Positions 32,200 through 43,640 of a DNA stretch of 64,000 nucleotides are shown piece after piece (position 1 is the stretch's first letter; every line of letters starts with the position of its first letter). Source of the stretch: Craterostigma plantagineum (taxonomy: Eukaryota > Streptophyta > Magnoliopsida > Lamiales > Linderniaceae); the NCBI GenBank assembly GCA_027422505.1, contig JAPQWV010000002.1, positions 26,452,501-26,516,500 of the forward strand. Reading direction: 5' to 3'. The translations under genes were made by a program, and so were the position numbers. A model generated the notes under the pieces. It had not been told where the DNA came from and made no database searches. It was given only the letters and a program-made list of their open reading frames with translations.

Positions 32200-35100
32200 C
32201 TAGTTGATCTTCTGAACGACTCTTTGGCAACTCCACAATTTTTCATCTAGTTTCTCCTTAATGAAGAACCTGTTAATCTCGACGTGTTTTGTACGATCAT
32301 GTTGGACCGGATTATGGGCTATATCACTTGCTGCTTTGTTGTCGCAATAGAGTAAAATTGGTTGCTTTAGGGGATAACCTAGATCTCGTAAGAGGAACTT
32401 CAACCACAGTGCTTTGCAAATTCCTAAAGCCATTCCTCTTAATTCGGCTTCTGCACTAGATCTTGCAACAACATTTTGCTTGTTGCTTCTCCATGTAACC
32501 AAATTTCCACCTACAAATGTAAAGTATTCTGAAGTTGATCGTCTATCATCAATTGCCCCAGCCCAATCGGCATCTGTATATACTTCAACGCTTTCTGCAC
32601 TCGCATTCTTTGAGAATAAGACCCCCTTTCCTGGAGTAGATTTCAAGTACCTCAGTATGCGCATGACTGCACCCATGTGTCTTTCGCCTGGATTATGCAT
32701 GAATTGGCTAACGATACGTAGTGCATATGCAAGATCTGGTCTTGTGTGGGATAAGTACATCAGTCTTCCGACAAGTCTTTGGTATTTTGCCTTGTCTGTC
32801 GGTACCTGGTTAGTTTCAATACATAGCTTGATGCCTTCTTCCATTGGTGTGTCAGCTGGTTGACATGCTGTCATTCCAGTTTCTGCAAGGAGGTCTAAAA
32901 TATACTTTCTTTGAGATAGAAAAATACCTTTACATGATCGAGACGCCTCAATTTCAAGAAAATATTTTAAAGCGCCTAAATCCTTCATTTCAAATTCCTT
33001 GGAAAGACTTCTTCAAACTAGCAATTTCTTCTAGGTCGTTGCTCGTTACGATCATATCATCCACATATACAATGAGTGCCGTAACTTTTCCACTGCTTTT
33101 CTTCAAAAATAACGTGTGATCTGCATTCTTTGTTTGTATCCGAACATCACCATGGATTTGGTAAATCGTCCAAACCACGCTCGTGGGGACTGCTTTAATC
33201 CGTATATTGATTTGTTCAACTTGCACACCATCTGTCTTTTCCTTTCTGTATCCATGCATCCCAGTGGGAGATCCATATAGACTTCTTCCGAAAGTTCACC
33301 GTGTAGAAACGCATTCTTCACATCAAACTGTTGAAGTGGCCAATCGAGATTAACAGCTAAGGATAATAATACCCGAACCGCATTGATTTTGGCCACTGGT
33401 GTGAACGTCTCGGTGTAGTCAACTCCATATATTTGAGAGTATTCCTTTGCCACCAATCTTACTTTGAAATGTTCAATGTTACCATCATTGTTGTATTTCA
33501 CGGTAAAGATCCATCGACACCCAACTGGTTTTTTCCGGTAGGACAGTCAACAAGCTCCCAAGTTCGATTCTTTTGTAAAGAGGCCATCTCCTCATTCATT
33601 GCAGATTTCCATCTCGGATCATCTAAGGCTTCCTGCACACTATTAGGAATAAATACAGAAGATAATTGATTGCAAAATGACTGATTTGATTGTGACAAGC
33701 GATGTTTAGACATGTAATGATTCATCGGATATCTAACGGTACTTGATAACTGAGGCTCATATGTCAGTTTTGGAACACCTCTAGTGAGACGTGGTGGTAA
33801 CTGTCTCCGTGATGACTCAGCCTCATGGAGTTCGGGTGAAATTGACTCAGCCTCCATTTCAGGTGACAACTCGCTTTCTTGATTGCTAGTTTCGGGCTGA
33901 TTTGGGGAGGATCTGGATTCGATCTGTGCTTCATGATTACAATTCAAGTCCCGGTGATCATTGTTCTCTAACTCTTGCCGATTTGGCTCTAAAAGAGATA
34001 TTTCCACAACTTCTTCTTCACTGTTATATGTGAGAGTCTGGATTTCTTCAAGATGCTCCCCTTGAAATTCAGACTCAAAGAAATACATAGTGTCTTCATG
34101 AAAAACGACATCCATAGTGATAAACATGCGTTTGGATGGAGGATGATAACACATATATCCCTTTTTATTGATCGCATATTCAGAGCTCGAGGCATTAGCT
34201 TATTGCGTTGGTGTTTGGGAATGTGAACATAGGCAATACAACCAAACACATGTGGTGGAAGATTTGAGACTGTCGGAGCAACAATAGCTTCTGTAAATGT
34301 CTGAAATGGGGTCTTGAAATCAAGAGATCGAGAGGGAATGCGATTTATGAGGTAAGCCGCAGATAAAAGTACTTCACCCCGATAATTTAAAGGCATGTGA
34401 GCTTCAATGAGAGACGCACGAACTACTTCCAATAGGTGTCTATTTTTCCGTTCTGCAATGCCATTTTGTTGAGGTGTATTCGGGCAACTTGTCTGGTGAA
34501 TTATGCCATGAAGGTTCAAATTGTTGAAGTTCTGATTTCTGATATTCTCCTCCATTAACACTGCACAATATTTGTATTCGAGCACGGTATTGTGTACGAA
34601 TGGTATTGTAGAACTTCTGAATTAAGCCCCACACTTCCGACTTTGATTTCATTAAGCATAGCCAAGTCATTCGAGTGCAGTCGTCAATAAAGGTGACAAA
34701 CCAATACGAACCTCCTAAAGTTGGAATTTTTGATGGTCCCCAAACGTCAGAGTGAATAATCATAAATGGAAGAGGGCTTTTATTCAAACTCAAAGGATAT
34801 GAGACACGATGGCTCTTTGCAAGTTCACAGACATGGCATTTGAGAATGGAGATATCCACATCTGTAAATAAACTAGGGAAGAATTTATTTAAGTAACCGA
34901 ATGAGAGGTGTCCTAACCGGTGATGCCTTAGTAAGATCTCAGCTTCCTTCTTGGAAGAACCACTTCTCTCTATAATCAAAGCGTGTTTTAGTTTCCCATT
35001 AGCTTCTGACTCGAAGTCCAAATAATACAAATTCCCTCTTCTAACACCATAACCAATCGTCTGCCGAGTTTGGATGTCCTTAAACACAGAATGATCAGGC

Positions 35101-36332
35101 CAAAAGTTAACAACACAACACAGTGCAGTAGTGATCTGAGATACCGATAGAGATTATAATCTAGTGAAGGAACAACCAGCACTGAATCAAGATGTAATGT
35201 ATTTGTGAGATTAGACGAGCCTTCTCCAACAACCGGAGCAGTATTACCGTTGGCTGCGGAAACACAGTTTTGAGATGACTGGTTAAGATTGGTAACATGA
35301 TTAGCGGCGAACGTCATGTGATCAGTTGCACCAGAATCAATTATCCATGCATTATTGAAAACAGGTGCAGAAGTTGCCTTACCTTCAGTTTTCGTAGTGG
35401 TTGCGACAATTGCGGATGGTGTGTAAGAGATATTATCTTCTTTTGTTTGGGCAACTGCTACAGTGGACGGACGCTTGGTATTTCGATGTTTTTTGGGATC
35501 CCACCAACCTGGATATCCAATAAGTTCAAAACATTGATGTTTTAAATGACCTGTCTGGTTGGACGCTTGTCTGAGCTGCTTGAATTCTTTGAGTCAGCGG
35601 CTTTGATGTGACCTTGAGACTTCTAGTTGGGCCGGTGATAGGAAAGCATAGCAGAAGCATCGATCTTCTCGATCTCATCCGTAAGAGTCATCAGTCTAAT
35701 GGCCTCTCGACGGATGTGGGAATAACACTCTTCAAGATTAGGTAGTGGTTCATGGCGTAATATTTCTCGTCGAAGTTGATCGAAGATACCGTCTAATCCA
35801 GCAAGAAAGATGTGAATTCTGATTCGCTCGATGGATTGCCGATATGATATGACATCGTCTGGATCTTTCATGATAACTCGATCACGATGGTCGAGTTCTT
35901 GAAATATTTCTGTTAACTCAACATAATAGATAGAGATGGATTTGCTATCTTGTTTGGTTGAGAAAGCTCGTTGATGTAACGCTTAGACATGCATCTCATC
36001 GTTACCATCATAAAACGCATTCGCTAGAGCACTCCAAATTCCACGGGCTGTTGGTATACGAAGATAACGCTTGAGGATCTCAGGACTCATGGACATTAGG
36101 AGCCATTATTTCACCTTCTGATTTTCGGCATTCTATTTTTCGTAGCCAACATCTTTCTCGTTAGGGATCAAAGAGGTTCCCGTGATATAAGAAAGTTTTT
36201 CACGTTCAGCAATATGCATCTCCATCAGTTGAGACCACACATCGTAGTTTGTTTCTGTAAGTTGCATGCCGACGTTGAAGGCACCCTCTTATTGAAAGAT
36301 CGGGACGGATCTGGTTCCGATTCTTCACTCAT
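32200..36332 (-). pseudogene. Degenerate copia gag-pol
   Basis: The reading frame is broken by several stops and shifts. From 36332 downward: gag with an early frameshift and stops (recognisable block at 35871-35623); protease with WIIDSGATDHMTF (around 35345-35305); integrase with the zinc-binding HRLGHLSF...CHVCELAKSH, HSDVWGP, and SVNGGEY where an Asp is expected; reverse transcriptase with AFLHGELSEEVYMDLPLG and YVDDMIVTSND (around 33090-33040); and RNase H with YTDADWAGAIDDRRSTSEY and ARSSAEAE (around 32590-32440). The pieces are clear copia homologues, but the element cannot encode a complete polyprotein as sequenced. Confidence 0.92.
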
Positions 36333-36386
36333 TTTTGTTTTGATTGTGGGATTTTTGATTTGCAGAAATTTTTTAGAACCTCATGA

Positions 36387-36399
36387 GGCTCTGATACCA
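36387..36399 (-). other. Primer binding site (initiator tRNA-Met)
   Basis: TGGTATCAGAGCC directly inside the 5' LTR; this is the standard copia site complementary to the 3' end of tRNA-iMet. Confidence 0.93.
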
Positions 36400-37210
36400 T
36401 GTGAACGGTAGTGAAAAACAGAGAAAGAACATTGTTGATGAAGAAATAGCACAAAAGTTTTATATCGCTTATTCCAAGATGAATACATTGTACATATACA
36501 GGGGCGGATCCAGAAATTTTCTATCAGGGGCCGTACTATAATATACTGCTTTTGGTTTTTGGGGCTTGAGAGCGTTACTTTTATGATCAATTTTATATAT
36601 TTTATATAACGCAAATTAAAAATATACAAAAGGAAATAACACAAATCATGTGGTGTGTAGGTAAAACTTCAGTATTTATTAGATATTATTTTTAAGGTCT
36701 AAATGAATATAGTTTTAACTCTATAAAAAAAATAATGTTTATGTATATAAGTATAATAAATAAAAAATGTAAAGTGATATGAAATTATTAAAGTAATTAA
36801 TAAAATAGAGGGACTAAATATGGAAATAATTGTTTTAATTTTCATAAGGCTCATCAAATTAAAATTTTGGGAGTCCATGTCCGAATTAGAATTTTATTTT
36901 GAAAGGCCATAAATTGATTAAATTAAATAATAAGAAATGTAATTTTATCTTGTTAAGATTAACCTTTCTCAATATTATGGATACTTATGTTTGCAAAATT
37001 ATAGTCTTTATATTCAGAATTCTAGAAAGAATTGTGTATTTATATTAATTTATTCTATAATCATATATGGTTAAGTAATTAGAAAAGAAAAAGTAAAAAG
37101 GACGTTAAGCTAATATATTTAACTAGCATAAACCAAAAAATTAATTCATAAGATTACGAAATGGATTAAAAAAGGTAAAAAAAAAATAGTGATAGAGAGA
37201 TGGAGTTAAC

Positions 37211-37597
37211 GAGATTTGTTATGGTGTCCACCTACAGTGAGCAACCACCGTGAGCACCATAAGAAAATCTCTCATTTTTTGCTTCTTTTCGATTTCCAAC
37301 GCCGGCAACACCTCCGTAAACCCTTTCGTATCCATTGCTAACCGAAATCGCACCCTCCAACACGTTAATTTTAAGAAATTTTATTATTTATTACTCAACA
37401 TGTGGACGACGTATCGAGGTGATGATTTTCTTAAAATTAACGTGTTGGAGGGGGCGATTTAGGTTAGCAATGGATATGAGAGGGTTTACGGAGGTGTTGC
37501 CGGCGTTGGGAATCGAAAAGAAGCAAAAAAATGAGAGATTTGCTTATGATGCTCACGGTTGTTGCTCACGGTAGGTGGGCACCACAACAAATCTCTA
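37211..37597. repeat. Foldback (hairpin) element
   Basis: 387 bases made of two inverted arms of ~170 bases (37211-37380 and 37428-37597) around a ~47-base loop. The arms match nearly throughout, e.g. AACGCCGGCAACACCTCCGT against ACGGAGGTGTTGCCGGCGTT. GAGTTAAC occurs directly on both sides (37203-37210, 37598-37605), an 8-bp duplication. It is nested inside the 36499-37912 element. A transcript through it would form a long hairpin. Confidence 0.88.
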
Positions 37598-37601
37598 GAG
37601 T

Positions 37602-37701
37602 TAACTGAATAAATATATATTAATATTTATTATACCATTTAGTTAAAGGAATAACTGAATAAATATATATTAATATTTATTATACCATTTAGTTAAAGGA
37701 A
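37602..37701. repeat. Tandem duplication, 2 x 50 bp
   Basis: Two adjacent identical copies of a 50-base AT-rich unit (TAACTGAATAAATATATATT...TTAGTTAAAGGA). Confidence 0.95.
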
Positions 37702-38098
37702 GATTAAAAAAGGGGCAATTTGTGGCAGAGGGGAATCGAACCCATGATTGAAAAGTGCAAGGCAACACCCTGACCGCTGCACTACTTCCAATTTTGGCTA
37801 ATATTATAGCCTATAAAAGATTAATCTACGAAATGTACTGTGTATAAAGTACTAAAATTTTCGAAAATTTTCGCGGGGGGGTGGCCCCCGGCCACCATGT
37901 AAATCCGCCCTGCATATAGGCTAATACCCGTAATCAACTCCCTAATTAGTTCTCAAGAAATCACTCCACTTATTCACTTATCTCTTATTTAATACCTATT
38001 ATATATCCCTATAAATCAGTACTCTATCTATACCTATTATATATCCCCATAAATCAGTACTCTATCAATCATAATAATAAAAATATCTCAACAGCCTG

Positions 38099-38370
38099 TA
38101 CACATGCCCGAGAACAAGGGTGTCGCTAGGTCTCATAAGCTTTATCCTCGTCACACGAAGAGGGGCGTTCCTGCATTGGGCGGGCGGCGGCGCCGGCGGC
38201 CGTGGTGGTGGTGAGCAACAGAGCAACGTAATGGCCAGGGTTTAGTTGCCAGCAGGGATAGGATTGTAGTAAACCTTGTACGCTCTACCATTTGCTTGTT
38301 GGATTACAAGGGTTGCGTTGTCTATGGTGAAGTGGTCCGTCGTGTAATGGATGTAAAATAGAAACTGGTG
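38099..38370 (-). pseudogene. DUF4228 (PADRE-type) pseudogene, 5' part
   Basis: 5' part of the gene cut by the copia element. On the minus strand it encodes IDNATLVIQQANGRAYKVYY, then a stop, then NPGHYVALLLTTTT, a GC-rich triplet run, and in another frame RVTRIKLMRPSDTLVLGHVY, all recognisable DUF4228 blocks. No start codon is found where MGNC would be expected, there is an in-frame TAA after PAGN, and the frame shifts inside the GCC/GGC run near 38180-38200. It was therefore dead or dying independently of the retrotransposon. Confidence 0.8.
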
Positions 38371-38384
38371 ATGTAAATGTTGAC

Positions 38385-39055
38385 TGTAATGTCGGAGCAA
38401 CACTCAATCTCACACGGAATGCACAGCGGAAAAACTAACTTGGTGACGAAATATGAAACACACGAGATGTAAATTTTGTGCAGCAAGTTAGAAACTTGCT
38501 GCGTGCCTCATGTCGAAATTCCACTATTACGATGGATTACAAAAACAACTATCTAGCGATAGTACAAATCACGCCTAATAAAAGAATGGAATCTAACGAC
38601 CCACTAAACTAGAAAGTCCTAAGACCTTTGCAAAACTAGGCTAAAAAGAATAACTCTCGTGAGTTTGCTCAATCTCAATGTAAGCTTCGCTCGTTATGAC
38701 TCGTGTGTCTCGTCTCTCTCTAACGGAAAAATGAAGTCTCGTATAAATACTTCGTCTTCCCAAAGACTCCCTCAACGTCCACTCTTCCCTCAACGTCCAC
38801 TCAGTAGAATATGGCCGTTGGAAGTTAATTTGGATAGCTCCAAACGACTTAGTCTTCACTTGGGCTTCAAGACTCCTATATTTAGTATGTTCCTTTTCAA
38901 TTTTAGCTCCTAAGTCTCGACACGTAATCCACACGTCTTTGATCCATTCCAAGCTTTATCAAAGTCCTGCATATCACTAAAAATAGCCAATAACCGAATT
39001 AATAGGGTTTTGGGCATGAAAGATAAAACTAGAGGTTGACCCAATCTCAGCCAAC
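38385..39055. repeat. Unclassified insertion, 671 bp
   Basis: Flanked by perfect 9-bp direct repeats AATGTTGAC (38376-38384 and 39056-39064). No clear terminal inverted repeat and no reading frame of note. It contains a short tandem duplication, CCTCAACGTCCACTC twice (38768-38800). Could be an LTR fragment, a solo LTR with unusual edges, or a Mutator-type element with eroded ends. Confidence 0.5.
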
Positions 39056-39092
39056 AATGTTGACTGGCATGTGGAGCCAATATGATTGTCAA

Positions 39093-39616
39093 TAAGGGTG
39101 TTCAAAAGTCGGTTTAACCGAATTACCGAACCGAAAACCGAAAATTCGGTATGAACCGAACCGAACCGAAGAGGTTCGGTTCGGTTTTCGGTTCTTAAAA
39201 ATTGAAAACCGAAATTTTCGGTTTTTTCGGTTCGGTAATTCCGTTAACCAAAAAAAAACAGAAAAAACCAAATTTTAATAAATTAATTAAAATATATATA
39301 ATATATCAATTAATATATATGTAAATTAATTCATTTTTGTATTAAAATATTATTTCTTCTATATATATTGAATAAATTAATTTATTATATATAAATTTTT
39401 GGTATTAAAATATTAATTTTTTCCAAAATTTAAATTTCTTTATTATTTCGGTTTTTCGGTTTTAACCGAAACCGAACCGTAAAAAGTTCGGTTTTAACCG
39501 AAACCGAACCGATTAAATTCGGTTCGGTTTTCGGTTCTTAAAATAAAAAACCGAATTTTTCGGTAACCGAATTTTCGGTTCGGTTCGGTTCGGTTTTTAC
39601 CGAATGAACACCCCTA
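39093..39616. mobile_element. hAT-like non-autonomous element with CCGAAC arrays
   Basis: 524 bases bounded by TAAGGGTGTTCA and TGAACACCCCTA (imperfect TIRs) and a perfect 8-bp duplication ATTGTCAA (39085-39092, 39617-39624). Just inside each end are dense arrays of CCGAA/TTCGG words forming overlapping palindromes; the centre is very AT-rich. No coding capacity. Confidence 0.9.
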
Positions 39617-39624
39617 ATTGTCAA

Positions 39625-40241
39625 CATTGTAATAACAACACTAACATATGGCTTGACAATTTCCCATCCTATGTATGTATTTAAACTTACAAAAAGATTC
39701 CTTAAGTATGTGTAGGAAAGGAGAAGCACAAATGAGAAATTCCCGTCTTTTTATAGCCACGGAGGGCCACACCATAGGCGTCACCACTTCTTTGAGTTTC
39801 ACAGTTTTTTCCCACCTTTAAATTCCTTTTCCTGCAAACTCCTTTTACAGTCGCACGATTTTAATGCTTTTGGGTTGACTTTATACGAATTAATCATCGA
39901 GAAAGAAAAAGGCCATCACCAAATCAGTAGGCAGTAGCAATCCGTTGGGTGTCACATGCGAAAGAAGGGCTCATCTTTTACAAGCATCCATTTTTTTCTT
40001 ATCAGATTTAATCTGGTTTCCATACACTGGAGTACAAAATACTGTAAGCCCAAAAAATTAGAACAAGATTAATTTAATTTATCCAAGCAATCTTTCAAAC
40101 AGAGTTAACTCAAACTTTCTATCACCGTCAAGAAAACGAGACATTTACGAAAACAGAGCAAATCAAAAACCTCGGCACCAACCAAAGGATGGACATTACA
40201 TCTTTCGCCATAACCGCATGCAAGAGAAGAGTTGTTTGAAG
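39625..40241. other. Intergenic
   Basis: 3' flank of the transporter gene and spacer. Nothing else seen. Confidence 0.5.
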
Positions 40242-43200
40242 TTAAACAGAAGGAAAGTACTTGTTGAGATTAAAGGGAAGCGAATAGAACTCCTCGCTCC
40301 TCGTATCAGTCTTGAAAGAACGGAACTTGTCCCACCAATGCTTGCCTCGATCTTTCCTTATCGTTGCGTCTCTGTGCATTGTGTTGTCCAAGAAATACGC
40401 AAGCACGCCAGCCACGAATGCTTCCGATGAGAAAGGGACGTTCACTATGTCGTTGAACTTGAGAAGGACAAAAAGAAAATAAGTGTTAAGTTAGGTGCAA
40501 GAATCAAGAAAGAATTTTCTGATTATTATCTAGCTTCTTTCTCAGTACATACCCATCTGCCAGAGGTGTGAACAGGACCAAATCCTTGTATAGCGGTGTA
40601 TTCGTTGAAGTATTGTGGGATTGAGAGGCCGAGGAAGATGGAGAAACCTAGTATGAATTTTGTCCTGAAGCTGTTGAGGTTGCAGAACTGAAGGAAACTC
40701 AAACCAGCCGAGCCTATCATGATATTCGAGAAGAAATGGATTATTATGATGTACCTACTAATCGAACATAATGAGAACTTCTGGCCAGTTGCAGTAAAGG
40801 GTTTATGTGAACATTACCGACGTATGCGAAGAAGAGGCAGTACAAAGCAGCTACAATAGGTGCAGGGATTGAGGCAAACACTGCTCCAAATTTCCCTGCG
40901 TATTGATTGATGAAGAGAAAGTTCGTGTTATTCATGAAGAGCGTAACCTTTTTCCTTGTCGAAAATGAGTTGTATTACCGAGAATGGAAAAGAAGAGCAT
41001 GAAACCAGCTGATATTTGTACTACTCTTCGGCTTCCCACACGAGTCAGAGCTAGTAGGCCAGCATTCTCACTGCACTCATTGTATAGAGTGAAGGAGATA
41101 AGATTATATGGGAAAAAGGTTGATTTTGTACACACACAAAAGTAGCCAAACTTGTGGTTCTTACATCGATACGGATGATCCGTTCCCAGTTCCGAATAAC
41201 CCAGAAAGCAGAATAGCAATGCCCTGGACAAACAAAGAGGAAAGAAGGGAGGGATCGAAACTGTTTGCAAGAATCTTGGCTGGAAAGTAGGGCTTTATTA
41301 CAATGTCGATCTATTCCTACCTGCCAACCTACACCACGACTTAGGATAGATGGAGGCATTGGGGTCGCGCTCGCATATCGGGAAACAGCAATAAAGCCAC
41401 CAGTCGACTGCATTTATATAACCGCAAAGAAAAATTGAACAAAAAAAACTACTCTGTATAGTATTAAATATTTACTATAAAGCGATCGTTAGGCTCATCA
41501 TCTGTGATAAAAGTTATCTTTTTCATTTTCTAGTGATGGACAAACAAACCTCTACAAGAGCAACAAATGCAGCCATCATCATGGCAAAGGCTTCGCCAGC
41601 ATCGAATGAAGGTGCTCCCCATTGAAAAGGGTATGGAACTCTTATCCTGAAATTATGGTGTTTTAACTCTTGGTACTACATAAAAGAAACGAATTAAATA
41701 CTTCGTCGAAACCCATATGTGTAAGGAATGACAAATCCAACAAAAAAGTTGAAATTGAGAACTACCATGGGGCTGCATCGATGAGGCCAGCTCGGTCAGT
41801 TCTGCAGCTTGTTTGTGTTTTTGGTGGCTTCCCATTATATGCACCGCCAACGGTAAGCAAATGAGCATATATCCATACGATCACCACAGTGAATATAACT
41901 GCAAAACGATCGAATATATTCTTCCCAGGTTTAAACAGGTGTGCCAAATACTGCAAAAGAAAACGAAATCAGATTAGATAATAATAACGAGAAAATTCTG
42001 CAGCGAAATAAAACATATATAGTGCATATCCTTTAAGAGTTTTGTTATTACCTGAGAAAAGAGGACCAAAAGTATAAGCTCAGGCAATCCAACTTCAACA
42101 CATTTGGCAACCTAAACCACCGTAAGGAAAAAAAAAAAGATCATTGCTGTGTAAAGAAGATAACGAAAACACCACATAGAGGCGAATCTTATCAAGTAAA
42201 CTAAGTGCAAATTAGTAAAAATTACATACCCCAGGAAAGCCGAACTCATATAGGCCGAAACCAGCTAGAGCAACAAGAGGAACAGATGAAAGTGGGCTCA
42301 GAAACCTGTGTCAGAGAAACAAGATTATATTCGGATAATTTCAGCAAGAATGGAAATTGGGCAACAAAGGAGATTGAGATAAACCTTGCAACGTTGCGCC
42401 ATAGGCCACTAAAACCTAAGACAATTTGGATGGTTGAAGCAACGATAAGTGCACCTTGGGTGGCCCGCATTATCTTCTTGAACCTCTGAACGATCATTTA
42501 AAGAAAAAGGATATATTAGGGAAAAGAGGAAACATGCAAGCAATAGCTTATTTTTTCTCCAAGCACTTCGAAACTTGTATATCGCATGTCGATAAATGAG
42601 GTATTTTTAACCATAATTACTAACTGAAATAGGATCAGGGTCGCTCCATCTTCCCGAGAGGATTATTGAGATGGTCGGCGCAACAAAAGTGTATGAACCG
42701 CCGATGACTACGGGCAAACGGGTCCCAAAAGTAGTCTGTAAAAGCGTGTTCAAGCCAGCAACGAACAGCAGTGTCTGAATAACTTGTGCTTTCTCCTCCT
42801 AATAAAAAGAGAAATGTATGTATAAGGTAGTGCAGAGAAACTAAAAAGAGACGATTTAGCATCCAAAAACACCTACGTTTCCTCCGCCCATTTGGGGAAC
42901 TAGAGCAGTTGGTATGATCACAGTCGTGCCAAGCATCACAAGATAATGCTGGAAACCTAGTAGAATCGCCTCAGCTACACAAAAGAATGAAAATAAAACG
43001 TTAAAGAAAGTTTAAATTGTATGGATTGCGTTTTGAGAAACTTTGATGAAGAATATGCAGTGGAGAATATTCCATATGATGCGGGAGCATCCATCTATGT
43101 CCACAGATCAGACTTTTGAATCTGAATCTAATATTCCTCAAAAAAGAATAACACATAAGGTAAGGAAGGATATACAGAATCAGTTGGAAAAGCAGGGGAA

Positions 43201-43640
43201 TAATGATAATACTTCACAACAAGAACAAGATTAAACTATATGCCAGTTGACCATTCAAGTGAGTTCAACTGGAATCCTCACAACAACTCAGAAGAAATAT
43301 TACTATATTGAAAAAAAAAATATAGCAAAAACATCATTCTCTAACACTTTCCACCAAACCCCCAAAAATAATTGACACAGAATATACCCACATGCACCAG
43401 GTAACTCATCAATCACAAAACAGGGCCTCACAGAAAAAAAAATAAAAAATAAAAAACAAATCCAGCACAAAGCTTGTACTGAAAGAATTACTGCTAAACA
43501 CCTCAAGAAACATAATTAAATTGATAAAATTACTAACGCCATGGAGGGGGGCTTGTAATGCAGTACGAAACGTTTGGAAGCTGATCTTTAGGTGGGTGTG
43601 GTGCTGGTTCATCTGCCTTCGGTGCTCCACCACCTGCCAT
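40242..43640 (-). CDS. Nucleobase-ascorbate transporter (NAT/NCS2)
   Basis: Fourteen exons, 528 residues: 43640-43538, 42974-42877, 42798-42625, 42485-42385, 42305-42230, 42111-42052, 41950-41766, 41646-41550, 41407-41321, 41223-41165, 41070-40979, 40895-40818, 40713-40553 and 40457-40242; all GT-AG and the frame closes. Plasma-membrane proton symporter family for purines, uracil or related bases; no plant member has been shown to move ascorbate despite the name. It has the Pro-rich N-terminus (HPPKDQLPNVSYCITSPPPW), the QH motif in GFQHYLVMLGTTVIIPT, the NAT signature ENAGLLALTRVGSR, about a dozen hydrophobic segments and the conserved C-terminus (DTRSEEFYSLPFNLNKYFPSV). Closest in style to Arabidopsis NAT6-type proteins, from memory. 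A signature codon is split by an intron (SI|ENAG). Confidence 0.96.

Larger units (their letters stand above)
36499..37912. mobile_element. TIR element inserted in the copia LTR
   Basis: 1,414 bases with inverted ends CAGGGGCGGATCCAG / TAAATCCGCCCTG, flanked by CATATA on both sides (36493-36498 and 37913-37918), the LTR sequence resuming correctly outside. No coding capacity. A strand-reversed tRNA-like B-box (GGGTTCGATTCC, 37743-37732) lies near the right end, and the word CGAAAATTTTCGCGGGG precedes the right terminus. Ends and interior words match the element at 53370-55308 in opposite orientation, so both belong to one family. The 53370 copy has an 8-bp duplication as hAT elements do; here only 6 bp match exactly. 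Confidence 0.85.
31855..38093 (-). mobile_element. Ty1/copia LTR retrotransposon inside a host gene
   Basis: 6.2-kb element on the minus strand. LTRs are 31855-32103 (3' LTR) and 36400-38093 (5' LTR, swollen by a later insertion). They begin TGTTGAGATA and end TTCACA, so have TG...CA termini. A primer binding site for initiator tRNA-Met (TGGTATCAGAGCC) lies at 36399-36387, and a purine tract (GAAGGAAGG) lies next to the 3' LTR. A perfect 5-bp target duplication GCCTG flanks it at 31850-31854 and 38094-38098. The internal order gag, protease, integrase, reverse transcriptase, RNase H is that of copia. The two LTR copies differ at several sites, so the insertion is not brand new. Confidence 0.96.
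36400..38093 (-). repeat. 5' LTR of the copia element, split by an insertion
   Basis: LTR sequence is present at 36400-36498 and again from 37913 to 38093; the piece between is a different element. The distal part carries a ~44-base internal duplication (two copies of a CCTATTATATATCCC...ATAAATCAGTACTCTATC stretch) absent from the 3' LTR. Confidence 0.92.

Noticed and set aside
37725..37790. tRNA-like stretch with a B-box word (minus strand).
   Set aside because: No tRNA cloverleaf can be drawn; it lies in a transposon and has a counterpart in a related element, so not called a tRNA gene.
38099..38225. Plus-strand frame at the right edge of the copia element with a run of Arg and Trp.
   Set aside because: The minus strand here encodes recognisable DUF4228 blocks, so the plus-strand frame is a shadow.
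38641..38952. 103-codon minus-strand frame.
   Set aside because: Falls in the unclassified 671-bp insertion, contains a short tandem duplication, no homology recognised.
40744..41413. Extended frames running across exon-intron borders of the transporter.
   Set aside because: They include intron sequence; proper splice sites give a continuous 528-residue product instead.
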